NCBI GenBank assembly: GCA_016714685.1
Contig: JADKCH010000010.1
Coordinates: forward strand, 1-64,000
Direction of reading: 5' to 3'
Length of the DNA stretch: 64,000 nucleotides
Source: Candidatus Geothrix odensensis
GTDB lineage: Bacteria > Acidobacteriota > Holophagae > Holophagales > Holophagaceae
The position numbers and the translations under genes are program-made. The notes under the pieces were generated by a model, which searched no databases, was not told where the DNA came from, and was given only the letters and a program-made list of their open reading frames with translations. This document shows, piece after piece, positions 19,204 through 28,773 of this stretch; the first letter of the stretch is position 1, and each line of letters opens with the position of its first letter.

Positions 19204-19439
19204 CACAGCACCTCGATGGAGGCCTTCTCCATCACGGGATTGACCAGGAGCTTCTCGCACATGGCCAGGGCCTTGGCTTTCACCTCGACGGGGTCCGTGC
19301 CTGGAACATCCATCTCGATGAGGCGGCCGATGCGGACGTGGTCCACGGCAAAGCCGAACCCATGCAGGCCCTGTTCCACCGCCTTGCCCTGGGGATCCAG
19401 GATCCCGGGCTTCAACTGCACCGACACACGCACCTTCAT
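19203..19439 (-). CDS. purS: FGAM synthase subunit PurS
   Basis: A 78-residue protein with the PurS pattern: MKVRVSVQLKPGILDPQGKA at the start (KPGxLDPQG is diagnostic), GFAVDHVRIGRLIEMDV in the middle, and CEKLLVNPVMEKASIEV at the end. It dimerises and links PurQ to the small PurL. It is the promoter-proximal gene of purS-purQ. Confidence 0.95.
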   Translation of the reverse strand: MKVRVSVQLKPGILDPQGKAVEQGLHGFGFAVDHVRIGRLIEMDVPGTDPVEVKAKALAMCEKLLVNPVMEKASIEVL

Positions 19440-19478
19440 GGGGCCCTCCGGCTTCCAGTCTACCTGAGGGAAGCCCCT

Positions 19479-19829
19479 TCAGCCGCGCGGCTTCCAGCGG
19501 TGGGCTTCCAGGTCCAGGTTGCCCAGATCGTCCACCTCGACGCCCTCGTCCCGCAGCCGGCCGATCTGCTCGAAGGCGCCCCACCACCGGCCCCGGCTGG
19601 GCACGTAGCCCTGGGCGTTGACCACGCGGTGCCAGGGGACCTTCGTGCCCTCCGGCAGGCCGGACAGCACCATGCCCACCTGCCGGGGGCGCTGGGGGAA
19701 GCCCGCCAGGGCGGCGATCTGTCCGTACGAGGCCAGCTTCCCCTTCGGGATCTTCTTCACGAGGGCCAGCACGGCGGCGCGGAAGTCCGCGGGCGGGTCC
19801 CCCGGTTCGATGTGCTTGGTTCCTTTCAC
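19479..19829 (-). CDS. alkyltransferase-like protein (ATL), MGMT relative without the active Cys
   Basis: A 116-residue protein matching the C-terminal domain of O6-alkylguanine-DNA alkyltransferase: IPKGKLASYGQIAALAG, RQVGMVLSG, and PWHRVVNAQGY. The active-site PCHR is PWHR here, the hallmark of ATL proteins, which bind O6-alkylguanine lesions without repairing them and flag them for nucleotide excision repair. The start is GTG, overlapping the stop of the DUF2203 gene by one base (TAGTG). Confidence 0.9.
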   Translation of the reverse strand: MKGTKHIEPGDPPADFRAAVLALVKKIPKGKLASYGQIAALAGFPQRPRQVGMVLSGLPEGTKVPWHRVVNAQGYVPSRGRWWGAFEQIGRLRDEGVEVDDLGNLDLEAHRWKPRG

Positions 19830-20191
19830 TAGGCCTGCACTCCCGGCCGCTGGTCGGCGGGCACGCGGGAGCGGAAGCCCCCTTCGTAGCTGTGCCAGTG
19901 GCCCAGGTCATCCTCGGGGTAGGCCCAGCACCAGTAGCCATCCCCGGAGTCGAAGTCCACCAGCCAGAGCCCCTTCACCTCCGCCTCCAGGTCGTTCATG
20001 CTCTGCTGCCAGCTCTGCACCAGGACTTGCAGCCGCTCCCGCAGGGCTTCGGCGCGGGCCTCGTCCTGGGCCTCCTCGGCCTGGCTCAGTTCCTCGGCCA
20101 GACTGGCGGCCAGTGTGTAGACAGGTTCCGTCGTGGCCTTCACTTGCGGCATCAGGGCCTGCGCTTCATCAAGGGTGAAAATGCGGCCCAT
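19829..20191 (-). CDS. DUF2203 family protein
   Basis: A 120-residue protein: an N-terminal helical region beginning RIFTLDEAQALMPQV, a long helix, then LEAEVKGLWLVDFDSGDGYWCWAYPEDDLGHWHSYEGGF, the conserved DUF2203 end. The start at 20191 has GGAGG five nt upstream; the longer in-frame start is not used. It is coupled to the ATL gene. The family has no known function. Confidence 0.88.
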   Translation of the reverse strand: MGRIFTLDEAQALMPQVKATTEPVYTLAASLAEELSQAEEAQDEARAEALRERLQVLVQSWQQSMNDLEAEVKGLWLVDFDSGDGYWCWAYPEDDLGHWHSYEGGFRSRVPADQRPGVQA

Positions 20192-20219
20192 GGTGCCTCC
20201 GTTGCTCCATGATAAACCC

Positions 20220-20906
20220 ATGCGGTTCGTGCCCCTGATTCCGTCGAGTTTTGATCCAGCACCCTGGCTGGCCCTGGGCCCCGTCGCGCTTCATTGGGAC
20301 GGGAGCCTGCATGACCAGTGGCCCCAGGCCGTGCGGCGGGGGCTGGCCATCCACGCCATCCATCTTTCCGGTGAGGCGCCCGTGGAGGAGGCCCTGGAGG
20401 TGCTGCGGCACGGCCTGGGCGCGGATTTCCTGGTGATCCCCCTGCGGCGCCCGGAGACGCGGGAGTCCGGTTTCCGGATCCTCGGGCAGTTGGAGACCCT
20501 GCTGGAGGCCACCTCGGGGCGGGGGGTCAAGCTGGCGCTGCATCTGGAAGCGGGCTCGGAAGCCGCGGTACTCGAGCTCTTGCGCCAGGCCCACGCCGAG
20601 GCCGTCGGCTACTGCTGGCATCCCGGCATCGTGGATGCCGAACTTCTGGCGGATCGCCTCTGGTGCGCGGTGTGTGGACCGGAGGCAGACCTCCGAATGC
20701 TCCAGGCTCTGGGCTACCGGTGGGACATGGCCATCGCCGCGACCGACCCGGAGGCTTTCCGGGCCCAGGCTGGAGCGCTGCAGGCGGTCCACCCGCCGGT
20801 GCTGTTCCCCGCGGAGCTGCCCAGCACGATGCTGGGACGGCCCGTGGTGCCCGATGACAGCCTCATCTTCGGCAGGCACCTGAACCGGGAAGGGGAGCGC
20901 GCTTGA
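20220..20906 (+). CDS. uncharacterised protein upstream of lpxB, TIM-barrel-like
   Basis: A 228-residue soluble protein. It alternates hydrophobic strands and helices as in a TIM barrel (GLAIHAIHLSG, GADFLVIPLRR, GVKLALHLEAG, AEAVGYCWHPG, MAIAATDPEAF), in the manner of xylose-isomerase-like sugar isomerases, but without recognisable metal ligands in the right places. The lpxB TTG start overlaps its stop by three bases, so a role near lipid A synthesis is possible but unproven. No clear ribosome-binding site. Confidence 0.62.
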   Translation: MRFVPLIPSSFDPAPWLALGPVALHWDGSLHDQWPQAVRRGLAIHAIHLSGEAPVEEALEVLRHGLGADFLVIPLRRPETRESGFRILGQLETLLEATSGRGVKLALHLEAGSEAAVLELLRQAHAEAVGYCWHPGIVDAELLADRLWCAVCGPEADLRMLQALGYRWDMAIAATDPEAFRAQAGALQAVHPPVLFPAELPSTMLGRPVVPDDSLIFGRHLNREGERA

Positions 20907-22030
20907 CCCGGACCCTGCTCGTCGTCGCCGGCGAGGACTCCGGCGATCTGCACGGCGCGGAGTTGCTGCGCGAGCTGAAGCTCCGCGAGCCCGGGCTGCG
21001 GATCATCGGCGTGGGCGGCCCGCGCATGACCCCCTTCCTGGATCGGAAGCTGGCCGATGTGAAGGATCTTGCCGTGGTCGGTTTCATCGAGGTCATCAAG
21101 CACCTGCCGCGGCTGAACCGTCTCTTCAAGGAGATCCTCGCCGCCGCGCGGGAGGAATCGGTGTCCGCGGCCCTGCTCATCGACTATCCCGGCTTCAACC
21201 TGCGGCTGGCCAAGGCCCTGCGCCGGCAGCAGCCCGGCGTGACGCTGCACCAGTACGTGTGCCCCCAGGTGTGGGCCTGGAAGAAGGGCCGCATCCCGGA
21301 CCTCGGGCGCACCCTGGACACCCTTTATTGTCTCTTCGACTTCGAGCCGGAGCTGTTCCTCGGCTACCCGGTGGATGCCCGGTTCGTGGGCCATCCCCTG
21401 GTGGAGCTGGTGAAGCCGGAGTGCGACCGCGCCGCCTTCTTCGCAGGGACGGGGCTGGATCCGGCCCGGCCCCTGGTGGCCCTGCTGCCCGGCAGCCGCA
21501 GGGGGGAGATCCAGCGGCTGCTGCCGCCGATGGCCGAGCTGGCCCGACACTGGCGGCAGGCGCGGCCCGAGGTCCAGTGGGTGCTGCCCGTGGCGCCGAC
21601 GCTGGAGCCCGCCTTCGTGAAGACTTACCTCGGCGGCGCTCCCGTCACCCTGGTCCAGGACCGCACCTACGCCGCCCGGGCCTTCGCTGATGCCGCTTTA
21701 GTGGCCTCGGGGACCGCAACCCTGGAGACGGCCCTGCTGGGTACGCCCTTCGCCATCGTGTACCGGCTGAACGCCCTCACCTACCAGATCGCCCGGCGCA
21801 TCGTGAAGGTCCCCCACTTCGGCCTGGCCAATGTGGTGGCCGGGCGTGAAGTGGCAGTCGAGCTGCTGCAGGACGAGGTCAATCCGGAGCGGTTGGGGGT
21901 TGAGTTGGCCCGGTTGCTGGAGCCTGAAACGGCTCGGCGCGTGCGTGCTGAGTTGGGGGAAGTGCGCGGGCACCTGGGTGAGCCGGGCGCCGCCGGCAGG
22001 GTGGCGGAAGACCTGCTGGCGAAACTCTGA
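20903..22030 (+). CDS. lpxB: lipid-A-disaccharide synthase
   Basis: A 375-residue GT19 glycosyltransferase that joins UDP-2,3-diacylglucosamine and lipid X. Diagnostic blocks: LLVVAGEDSGDLHGAEL, FIEVIKHLPRL, ALLIDYPGFNLRLAK, QYVCPQVWAWKKGRI, FVGHPLVE, LLPGSRRGEI and the C-terminal VASGTATLETALLGTPF and VPHFGLANVVAG. Start TTG at 20903 with AGGGGAG five nt upstream. It shows that the organism makes lipid A. Confidence 0.96.
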   Translation: MTRTLLVVAGEDSGDLHGAELLRELKLREPGLRIIGVGGPRMTPFLDRKLADVKDLAVVGFIEVIKHLPRLNRLFKEILAAAREESVSAALLIDYPGFNLRLAKALRRQQPGVTLHQYVCPQVWAWKKGRIPDLGRTLDTLYCLFDFEPELFLGYPVDARFVGHPLVELVKPECDRAAFFAGTGLDPARPLVALLPGSRRGEIQRLLPPMAELARHWRQARPEVQWVLPVAPTLEPAFVKTYLGGAPVTLVQDRTYAARAFADAALVASGTATLETALLGTPFAIVYRLNALTYQIARRIVKVPHFGLANVVAGREVAVELLQDEVNPERLGVELARLLEPETARRVRAELGEVRGHLGEPGAAGRVAEDLLAKL

Positions 22031-22087
22031 CCGTCCCGGCGGCAAACCTTCCTGGCCCTCCGGGCATCTCAGGAGTGGAGGTGCCCC

Positions 22088-22606
22088 ATGAACCCCCTGC
22101 TCCTGACCGTTCCGTTACTCCTGCTGCAGGCCCCCCAGACGCCGCTGCCTGAGGTGGAGGCGAAGGACCTGCCCCAGGCGCCGCGGGGGCCCATGGTCCC
22201 TCGCGTCCCTGACGCCGGTGCTGAGCACGGCACGTTCGGCCAGGGGCGCCGTGCCGCCCGCCGGGGGCCATCCCTGGCCGCCTTGCAACTGCCGGGCGGC
22301 AGCGTCCGTGTGAAGGACAAAATCCCCGACGTCAGCGGGTGGCGGGCCTATGCCATCGAGGTTCCGGGTGGTGCTGCCGTGAAGGCGCATGTGGTGGAGG
22401 GGCGCAAGGGCTGGTTCCGCGTGCTGGGCGTGAACGGCTGGGGCCGGGAGGAGCCGGGGCTGCTGCAGAACCGCATCGCCACCGGGGAACCCCAGGCCAC
22501 CTACAAGAACCCTGGCCAGGAGACCCGCACGATCTACTTCATCGTGGACACGCTGGACGCCGGCATGGTCGGCGAGGCATTCACCCTGGAGATCACGCGG
22601 AGCTAG
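22088..22606 (+). CDS. exported protein, 172 aa, unknown
   Basis: A signal peptide (MNPLLLTVPLLLLQA), a Pro/Arg-rich linker of ~55 residues, then a ~90-residue domain of beta character (SGWRAYAIEVPGGAAVKAHV, GWFRVLGVNGWG, TRTIYFIVDTLDAGMVGEAF). GGAGG is five nt upstream of the ATG. It is probably periplasmic. The C-terminal part could be a small jelly-roll or pre-peptidase-like domain; I do not recognise a family. Its end is 6 nt from the convergent Ig-like gene. Confidence 0.7.
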   Translation: MNPLLLTVPLLLLQAPQTPLPEVEAKDLPQAPRGPMVPRVPDAGAEHGTFGQGRRAARRGPSLAALQLPGGSVRVKDKIPDVSGWRAYAIEVPGGAAVKAHVVEGRKGWFRVLGVNGWGREEPGLLQNRIATGEPQATYKNPGQETRTIYFIVDTLDAGMVGEAFTLEITRS

Positions 22607-22612
22607 GGGGCC

Positions 22613-23773
22613 CTATTCGGAGGGCGCGTGTAGCCGCTGCGGCAGCGCATCCTGGAAGGCCTTCCGCAGGGGCTCCGGGGCGCTCCGCCACGCTTTTAGG
22701 GCTTTGGCCCGGCTAGAAAAGGTGCCGAAGCAGGCCTGCCAGAAGCGGAGGCCGTCCTTGCGGACGAAGGGCAGGATCAGGAGGTCCGCGGCCCGGGGGC
22801 CCGCCGCCCGGGCCACCAGCTTGAGGCCCTCCGCGCGACCTGACACCACCAGCCGCATGGTCCAGGAGCCTTCCGGGGCCGCGCTCCGGAGCGCCTCGCC
22901 GCGGTGGATGGCCTCTGTCAGATCCATGCGGTCCAGGGGCTTGATGGCCTCTTCGGGGTTCTCCAGATCCTTCTCGGTGAGCACGCGGCGGGGAGCCTCC
23001 ACCCGCACCTCCACGCTGCGGGAGGAGCCGCCCATGAGGTTGCTCACGCTCAGGGTGTAGACCGTGGTCTTGTCGGGCACCACGGCGATGCTGGACTGGC
23101 CGTCCAGTTCCAGCCCGCCGGGCTCCAGCCGAACCTTGGCGTCCCCCTGGCAGATCCAGCGCAGGTCCACCTGCTCGCCGGGCTTCACCACCGTGCGGCT
23201 GGCCTCGAAGGTGCAGACGGTGGCGGTGGTCGCCGGCAGGGCGGGGGTCAGCCGACCCAGCACGGAGACTTCGACCGTGCGGCTCTGGCCGCCGGCGGCG
23301 TTGTTGGCCGTGATGGTGTAGCGGGTGCTCTCCAGGGGCGTGACGGTGACCTCGCTCTTGCCGTCCAGCTCGAGGCCACCGGGTTCCAGCCGCACCTTGG
23401 CGCTGCCGGCGCACTCCCACTTCAGCACGACGGGTTCGCCGGGCAGCACGGCCTTGGCGCTGGCATCGAAGGCGCAGATGCGTGCGGCCTCGCCCAAAGG
23501 CATGCCTGGCGTGACGCGGACCTCGGTGCGACCTAGCTCCGGTCTTCCGGGCCGGGCGTCGAACACCCTGTAGGTGGTGGTGTAGGCGGGCCTCAGCGTC
23601 ACCTGGAACCGGCCAGGCAGGACCATGCCGCCGGGCTCCAGCCGGACTTGCGGTACTTGGGGGAAGGTCCAGGTGAGCAGGACCGAGTCACCGGGCCGGA
23701 CTTCGGCGGGTTCGACCGCCATGGAGGCCGGGACCGGAGCCTGGGCGAGGAGGAGGACTGGGAGCAGGAGCAT
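22613..23773 (-). CDS. exported Ig-like-repeat protein with SPOR-like C-terminus
   Basis: A 386-residue protein with a signal peptide (MLLLPVLLLAQAPVPA) and three tandem Ig-like repeats of about 85-90 residues. Each holds a segment such as VLPGEPVVLKWECAGSAKVR followed by LEPGGLELDGKSEVTV, TRYTITANNAAGG and so on. The repeats are close enough to be recent duplications. The last ~65 residues (LLILPFVRKDGLRFWQACFG, TFSSRAKALKAWR) resemble a SPOR-type peptidoglycan-binding end. Likely periplasmic, envelope-associated. Directly follows tonB on the same strand (19 nt). Confidence 0.75.
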   Translation of the reverse strand: MLLLPVLLLAQAPVPASMAVEPAEVRPGDSVLLTWTFPQVPQVRLEPGGMVLPGRFQVTLRPAYTTTYRVFDARPGRPELGRTEVRVTPGMPLGEAARICAFDASAKAVLPGEPVVLKWECAGSAKVRLEPGGLELDGKSEVTVTPLESTRYTITANNAAGGQSRTVEVSVLGRLTPALPATTATVCTFEASRTVVKPGEQVDLRWICQGDAKVRLEPGGLELDGQSSIAVVPDKTTVYTLSVSNLMGGSSRSVEVRVEAPRRVLTEKDLENPEEAIKPLDRMDLTEAIHRGEALRSAAPEGSWTMRLVVSGRAEGLKLVARAAGPRAADLLILPFVRKDGLRFWQACFGTFSSRAKALKAWRSAPEPLRKAFQDALPQRLHAPSE

Positions 23774-23792
23774 CCTGCGAGTTTAGCGCCGG

Positions 23793-24604
23793 TCAATTGC
23801 CCAGATATGTGAACCAGAACCGCACACCGAGGTACTGCCCCTCGTAGCCCTCTGGCAGTCGCTGCAGGGGGGCGGAGCGCAGCACGGCCATGCGGGCGCT
23901 CTCGTCCATCGTGGCGTTGCCACTGGGGATCTCGACCCGCACGCGGTCGAGGCTGCCGTCCCTGGCGATGCGGAAGTAGATCTGCACGCGGCCCTGGGTG
24001 CTCGAGACCCGGTTCCAGTTCGTGGTGATGCGGGTCTGCACCTGCTGCAAGTACCAGGTATAGGGGAAATCGCCATCCACGCCCCCCACGAGCCCCACGC
24101 CACCCTGCACGCCAGAGGAGGGGTTCAGGCCCGGGATGCCACTGCCCGCGCCGAAGGCCGCGCCATTGCCAGTGCCCACGGCGCCCGCCACGGGGTTCGG
24201 AGCCGCGGTCTTGCCCTTGGCGGCGGTGGTGCCGGTGCCCTGGCTGGTGGCATCCTTGTTGTCGCCCCGGGCGGCGGCCGTGGTGGTCTTGGCGGCGAAG
24301 GGATCGGGGGCGGTGGCGGCTGGCGCCGTCTGCCGGACCGGGGCCACCTCCTCGACCCGGCGCAGGCGCTCGCCGGACTTGCCCACCTCCATGGCCTCGG
24401 AGCCGCCGGAGGCGCCGGCCAGGGCCGCGGGCAGGTTCACCCAGGTGACCTTCACATCCTCGGGCTTGTCCGTGCTCCCGCCCCGCGGCCAGAAGAAGGC
24501 CACGCCCAGGGTCAGGTGCAGGGCCAGGCTCAGGGCCAGGCCGGGGCCCCAGGGCAGCTCACCGAGGTGCGCGCGGCTGCGGAGGTAGGCCTGCAGGTCC
24601 TGGC

Positions 24605-24608
<4 letters not shown>
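23793..24608 (-). CDS. TonB/TolA-type energy transducer
   Basis: A 271-residue protein with one N-terminal membrane anchor (about residues 22-42, LALSLALHLTLGVAFFW), a long Ala/Thr/Gly-rich periplasmic linker, and a TonB-like C-terminal domain: YLQQVQTRITTNWNRVSS, GRVQIYFRIARDGSLDRVRVE, ARMAVLRSAPLQRLPEGY. It would pass proton-motive energy from an ExbB/ExbD pair to outer-membrane partners. It overlaps the upstream exbD-like gene by 4 nt. The genus-level choice between TonB and TolA is open. Confidence 0.86.
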
Positions 24609-25033
<425 letters not shown>

Positions 25034-25186
25034 AGAAACCTCGATCCTGAGGTCTCCAGTCTAGCGCGGTGATGCCCATGGACCGGCGCGGCCTCCCACT
25101 TCGACTCCCCTGCGCGGACTCTCAGCGGAGCGGGGCCCCGATGGCGCCGCGCCAGCTGCCTGGGGTGAATGTCCCGGGAACCTCGG

Positions 25187-25903
25187 TCACAGGAACCGGT
25201 GGGCCTCCCGCAGGTGGGACCTCTGGAACTGGAACCGGTGGACCGGCCTTCCGCCGGTGCCGTAGCCAGGCTCCATGCGGAGGACCTTCAAGGCGCAGAG
25301 GAACTCGAAGTACTTCCGCACCGACACCCGGGAGATGCCCACCTGCTGGCCGATCTCCTCGCTGGTGAACCAGGGGGGATTGCCCGGCCAGGCGGTGATC
25401 ACCTGCAGCACCTTGTCCAGGGTGTTCCGGTCCAGGCCCTTGGGAAGCGCTTCCGTCATCTGCCGGTCAGCCGGGTGGCGCGCCAGGCGCTTGTCCAGTT
25501 CGGCCTGGTCGAGGGTCTGCCCCTCCTGGATCAGGCGCCGGGTCTCGCCGTAGCGCTCGAAGGCCTGCTGGAGCCGCTCGAACTCGAAGGGTTTGATGAG
25601 GTAGTCCACCGCGCCCAGCTTCAGGGCCCGGTCGATGGTGGTCGCGTCCCGGGCGGCCGTCACGAAGATCACATCCATGTCCAGGGCCTGGCGGCGGATG
25701 TCCGCCATGAGCTCGAGGCCGCTCTGCCCGGGCATGAAGATATCCAGCAGCAGCAGGTCCACGGTGTGGGTCCTCAGCAGGTCCAGGGCCTCGGCCGCGC
25801 TCCGCGCGGAGGCCACCAGTTCGAAGCCGGGAATCCGCCCGAGGTAGAGCCGGTTGAGCTCGGCCACCATGGGGTCGTCCTCGACCAGCAGCACCTGGAT
25901 CAT
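25187..25903 (-). CDS. CitB/DcuR-type response regulator
   Basis: A 238-residue regulator. The receiver domain has VEDD (acidic pair at residues 8-10), the phospho-acceptor Asp54 in DLLLLDIFMPG, and VDYLIKPFEF with the conserved Lys. The C-terminal half is the winged-helix-like domain of the CitB family (WFTSEEIGQQVGISRVSVRKYFEFL). It overlaps the sensor kinase gene by 4 nt. Family members control uptake and use of citrate or C4-dicarboxylates; the target here is not visible. Confidence 0.92.
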   Translation of the reverse strand: MIQVLLVEDDPMVAELNRLYLGRIPGFELVASARSAAEALDLLRTHTVDLLLLDIFMPGQSGLELMADIRRQALDMDVIFVTAARDATTIDRALKLGAVDYLIKPFEFERLQQAFERYGETRRLIQEGQTLDQAELDKRLARHPADRQMTEALPKGLDRNTLDKVLQVITAWPGNPPWFTSEEIGQQVGISRVSVRKYFEFLCALKVLRMEPGYGTGGRPVHRFQFQRSHLREAHRFL

Positions 25904-27501
25904 GCGCCCTCCGCGGGGAACAGCCGGAGGGTCGCCGTGAAGATGGCCCCCCCGCCCTCCCGGTTTCCGCCCTCCAGGCGGCCGCCTCGCGCCTCGGTGG
26001 TCCGGACCGCTTGCCACAGGCCGAATCCGCGATGCTCTCCCTTGGTGGAGAAACCGAGGGTGAAGGCCCTGGCCAGGACGGCCTCGGGCAGGCCGGGACC
26101 GGTGTCCATGACCGACAGGTGCACGCAGGTGCCCTCCGGCCGGATCGAGACCTCGATCTCCCGACGGGTGCCATCTCCAATGGCCTCCACGGCATTCTCC
26201 AGCAGGTTGCCCAGCACCGTCACGAGGTCGTGGGCGGTCGCGTCATCCGGGCAGGGGGGCAGGGAGGCCTCCTGGTCCAGCTGCATGAGGATGTTCTGTT
26301 CTCGGGCCGAGGAGAGCCGGGCGAGCAGGAAGCCCGCCACCATGGGGTCCTTGATCCGCTGAACCACGAAGCCCACCTCGTCGTCGAGCCGTCCGGCCAC
26401 GCCGGTGATGAAGGTCTTGAGCCGCTCGTATTCCTCCAGCCGCACCAGGCCCAGGATCACGTGCAGCTTGTTCATGAACTCGTGGGTCTGGGCGCGCAGA
26501 GCATCGGCATAGAAGCGGACACCCGTGAGCTGCTCGGCCAGGCGGTTCACCTCCGTCTTGTCGCGGAACGTGGCCAGGGCCCCGGCGATGCGCCCATCCA
26601 CCATGACCGGGACGCGGTTCGTCAGGATGGGCAGGCCCAGGATGTCGCCTTCCTGGTCGTACTCGGCCTGCCCGGTTTCCACCACCGTCCGCAGCCGCGA
26701 GCTGGGCAGGACCTCCTCCACATTGCGACCCACCAGCTCGCCCTGGCTCCCCGCCCGGGCGAACAGGCGCAGGGCCTCCTCGTTGGCGATGGTGACCACC
26801 AGGTCCCGGTCCACGCTGAGGATGCCCTCACGCACGGAGTGGAGCATGGCGTTGCGCTGCTGGAGCACGGTGGCGATCTCCTGGGGTTCCATGCCCAGCA
26901 GGATCCGTTTGATCTTGTCCGCCAGGTACATGGCGCCGACGATTCCCGCCGCGAATCCGATGAGCCCCCCCAGGGCGATCCGCTTGTGGACACTGACCAC
27001 CGCGCGATCCACGCCGGACTGCAGGAGCCCCACGGCCACGGCGCCCACCTGGCGGTCCCCGTTCCGGACGGGCGTGAAGGCCCGCACGGACACACCGAGG
27101 GTGCCCTTGGCCACGGACAGGTAGGACCGGCCCCGGTACACATCCGCGTCATCACCACCCGCGAAGCGGGCCCCGATGAGGGACCGGTTGGGATGGGAGA
27201 GCCGCAGCCCGTTCATGTCCATGACGACCACGTAGTCCACGCCCGACTCGAGGCGGATCCGCTCAGCGAGTTCCTGGACCTGGGCCTGGGGGCGCGATCC
27301 GATCAGCCCTTCCCGCGCAACGTCCATTCCAGCCACGATCCGGGACAGGAGGGCCACCTTTTCACCCAGGGACTCCCGCGTCTGCCGCTCCAGGCGCCAG
27401 TGCACCATGGCGCCCGTGAGGAGCAGCGCCAGGCCCAGAATCAAGGAGACCAGGAGCGTGATCCTGGTCCTGAGCTGGAGGATGGGGCGTACCCGCGGCA
27501 T
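25900..27501 (-). CDS. CitA/DcuS-type sensor histidine kinase
   Basis: A 533-residue kinase with spans near residues 14-34 and 170-195 flanking a periplasmic PAS/Cache-like sensor (LESGVDYVVVMDMNGLRLSH, then HPNRSLIG). A cytosolic PAS domain follows (LLQQRNAML, VDRDLVVTIANEEALRLF), then the H-box QTHEFMNKLHVILGL with His340, and the ATPase domain with NLLENAVEAI, DTGPGLP and GFGLW boxes. This matches the CitA/DcuS family, which senses citrate, fumarate or similar acids directly. No dicarboxylate transporter is adjacent. Confidence 0.93.
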   Translation of the reverse strand: MPRVRPILQLRTRITLLVSLILGLALLLTGAMVHWRLERQTRESLGEKVALLSRIVAGMDVAREGLIGSRPQAQVQELAERIRLESGVDYVVVMDMNGLRLSHPNRSLIGARFAGGDDADVYRGRSYLSVAKGTLGVSVRAFTPVRNGDRQVGAVAVGLLQSGVDRAVVSVHKRIALGGLIGFAAGIVGAMYLADKIKRILLGMEPQEIATVLQQRNAMLHSVREGILSVDRDLVVTIANEEALRLFARAGSQGELVGRNVEEVLPSSRLRTVVETGQAEYDQEGDILGLPILTNRVPVMVDGRIAGALATFRDKTEVNRLAEQLTGVRFYADALRAQTHEFMNKLHVILGLVRLEEYERLKTFITGVAGRLDDEVGFVVQRIKDPMVAGFLLARLSSAREQNILMQLDQEASLPPCPDDATAHDLVTVLGNLLENAVEAIGDGTRREIEVSIRPEGTCVHLSVMDTGPGLPEAVLARAFTLGFSTKGEHRGFGLWQAVRTTEARGGRLEGGNREGGGAIFTATLRLFPAEGA

Positions 27502-27580
27502 GGTAGGACCATCCTAGCCGGGACCTCCGCCGGGATGGCCCGACGGCGGTCACCCGAGCTGTCGCGGCCACGTGAGGCAA

Positions 27581-28714
27581 TTACGGGGTCGTGTAGGTCA
27601 CCCGCTGGAGCGTGCCGCCGCCGCCCCGGGAGAGGACGAGGACCGATCCGTCCCCGGCCACCCGCAGGTCCACGGGGCTGGAGAAGCCCGTCAGCCAATC
27701 ACCCACGGTCCCGGTGGCGGGATCGAGGGTGCGGACCCACCCCTCGCACAGGTCCATGAAGAGGTACTTGTGGAGGAAGGCGGCTGGAAAGGCGGGCGTC
27801 GCCGGATCGTAGAAAGCGGCCCCCACGATGCAGCACCCCGTCACGGGCCCGCCGCTGTGCGGGTAGGCGTAGACGGGGCCCGTGTAGGCAGGGTTCGCCG
27901 TGGCCCCCTCGGTGGCCGGCCACCCGTAGTTGGCGCCCGCCCGCCCCTCGTCCACCTCCTCCCAGGTGTTCTGGCCCACGTCGTTGAGGAAGAGGCGCCC
28001 CGTGCCCGGCTGGAAGGCGAAGGTGAAGGGGTTCCGCAAACCCAGGGCCCAGATGAGGCGGTTCTTGCCAGAGGTCTGGGCCAGGAGGGGGTTGTCTGCC
28101 GGCACGCCGCCATCGGGGTCGAGCCGGAGGACCTTCCCCAGGAGGTTGGTGAGGCTCTGGGCATTGGCGGCGTTCGCGTTCTCCCCCACGCCGGCGTAGA
28201 GCTTCCCATCGGGGCCGAAGTGCAGGGCCCCGCCGTTGTGGTTGGTGGCGGCGCCCAGGTCGTCCAGATCGAGGAGGACCGCCTCGCTGCCCGGCACGGC
28301 CAGGTCCCCCGCGGTCGTGAAGCGGCTGATCCGGTTGTGAGGGGCGGGGGTGGTGGCCGTGTAGTAGACATACACGAAGCCGTTGGCCGCGAAGGCGGGG
28401 TCCACCGTGACGCCGAGGAGGCCACGCTCGCCGGAGGCGTCCACGGGCAAGGTGAGGAGGGGCGTGGCCAGGAGGGCGCCCCCCTTGGCGACCCGCAGGC
28501 TCCCTCCCTGTTCGCAGATGAGGATGCGCCCATCCGGCACCAGGGCCATGGCCGTGGGGTTCACCAGGCCTGACACCACCACGGTGCGGGTGAAGATCCC
28601 GCCCTCCGGCGGCAGTGGCGCGGGCGCGCTGCTGCTCCCGTGTCCGCAGGCCAGGAGCGTGGCGGCCAGGATCGAGGCCAAGGTCAGGGGCGGGACGGGA
28701 CTCCAGGCGCGCAT
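27581..28714 (-). CDS. PQQ-dependent sugar dehydrogenase-type lipoprotein
   Basis: A 377-residue protein with a lipoprotein signal (LASILAATLLAC, Cys23). The body is a soluble glucose/sorbosone dehydrogenase beta-propeller: PDGRILICEQGGSLRV, GERGLLGVTVDPAFAANGFV, NHNGGALHFGPDGKLYAGVGE, GLRNPFTFAFQP, DVGQNTWEEVD. It would oxidise sugars or similar carbonyl compounds in the periplasm with PQQ; no PQQ synthesis genes are here. Related proteins sometimes bind other ligands, so the catalytic role is provisional. Confidence 0.9.
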   Translation of the reverse strand: MRAWSPVPPLTLASILAATLLACGHGSSSAPAPLPPEGGIFTRTVVVSGLVNPTAMALVPDGRILICEQGGSLRVAKGGALLATPLLTLPVDASGERGLLGVTVDPAFAANGFVYVYYTATTPAPHNRISRFTTAGDLAVPGSEAVLLDLDDLGAATNHNGGALHFGPDGKLYAGVGENANAANAQSLTNLLGKVLRLDPDGGVPADNPLLAQTSGKNRLIWALGLRNPFTFAFQPGTGRLFLNDVGQNTWEEVDEGRAGANYGWPATEGATANPAYTGPVYAYPHSGGPVTGCCIVGAAFYDPATPAFPAAFLHKYLFMDLCEGWVRTLDPATGTVGDWLTGFSSPVDLRVAGDGSVLVLSRGGGGTLQRVTYTTP

Positions 28715-28773
28715 GGGACCTCCCGGGGGTGCCCCTCTTGGATGCCGCCGATGGGCGGTGTCTTCCTGACGGG

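Noticed and set aside
19205..19941. N-terminal extension of purQ into the upstream genes
   Set aside because: The added part is Arg/Gly-rich without similarity and overlaps purS and the ATL gene; PurQ begins at its usual MRVAVPVFPGSN.
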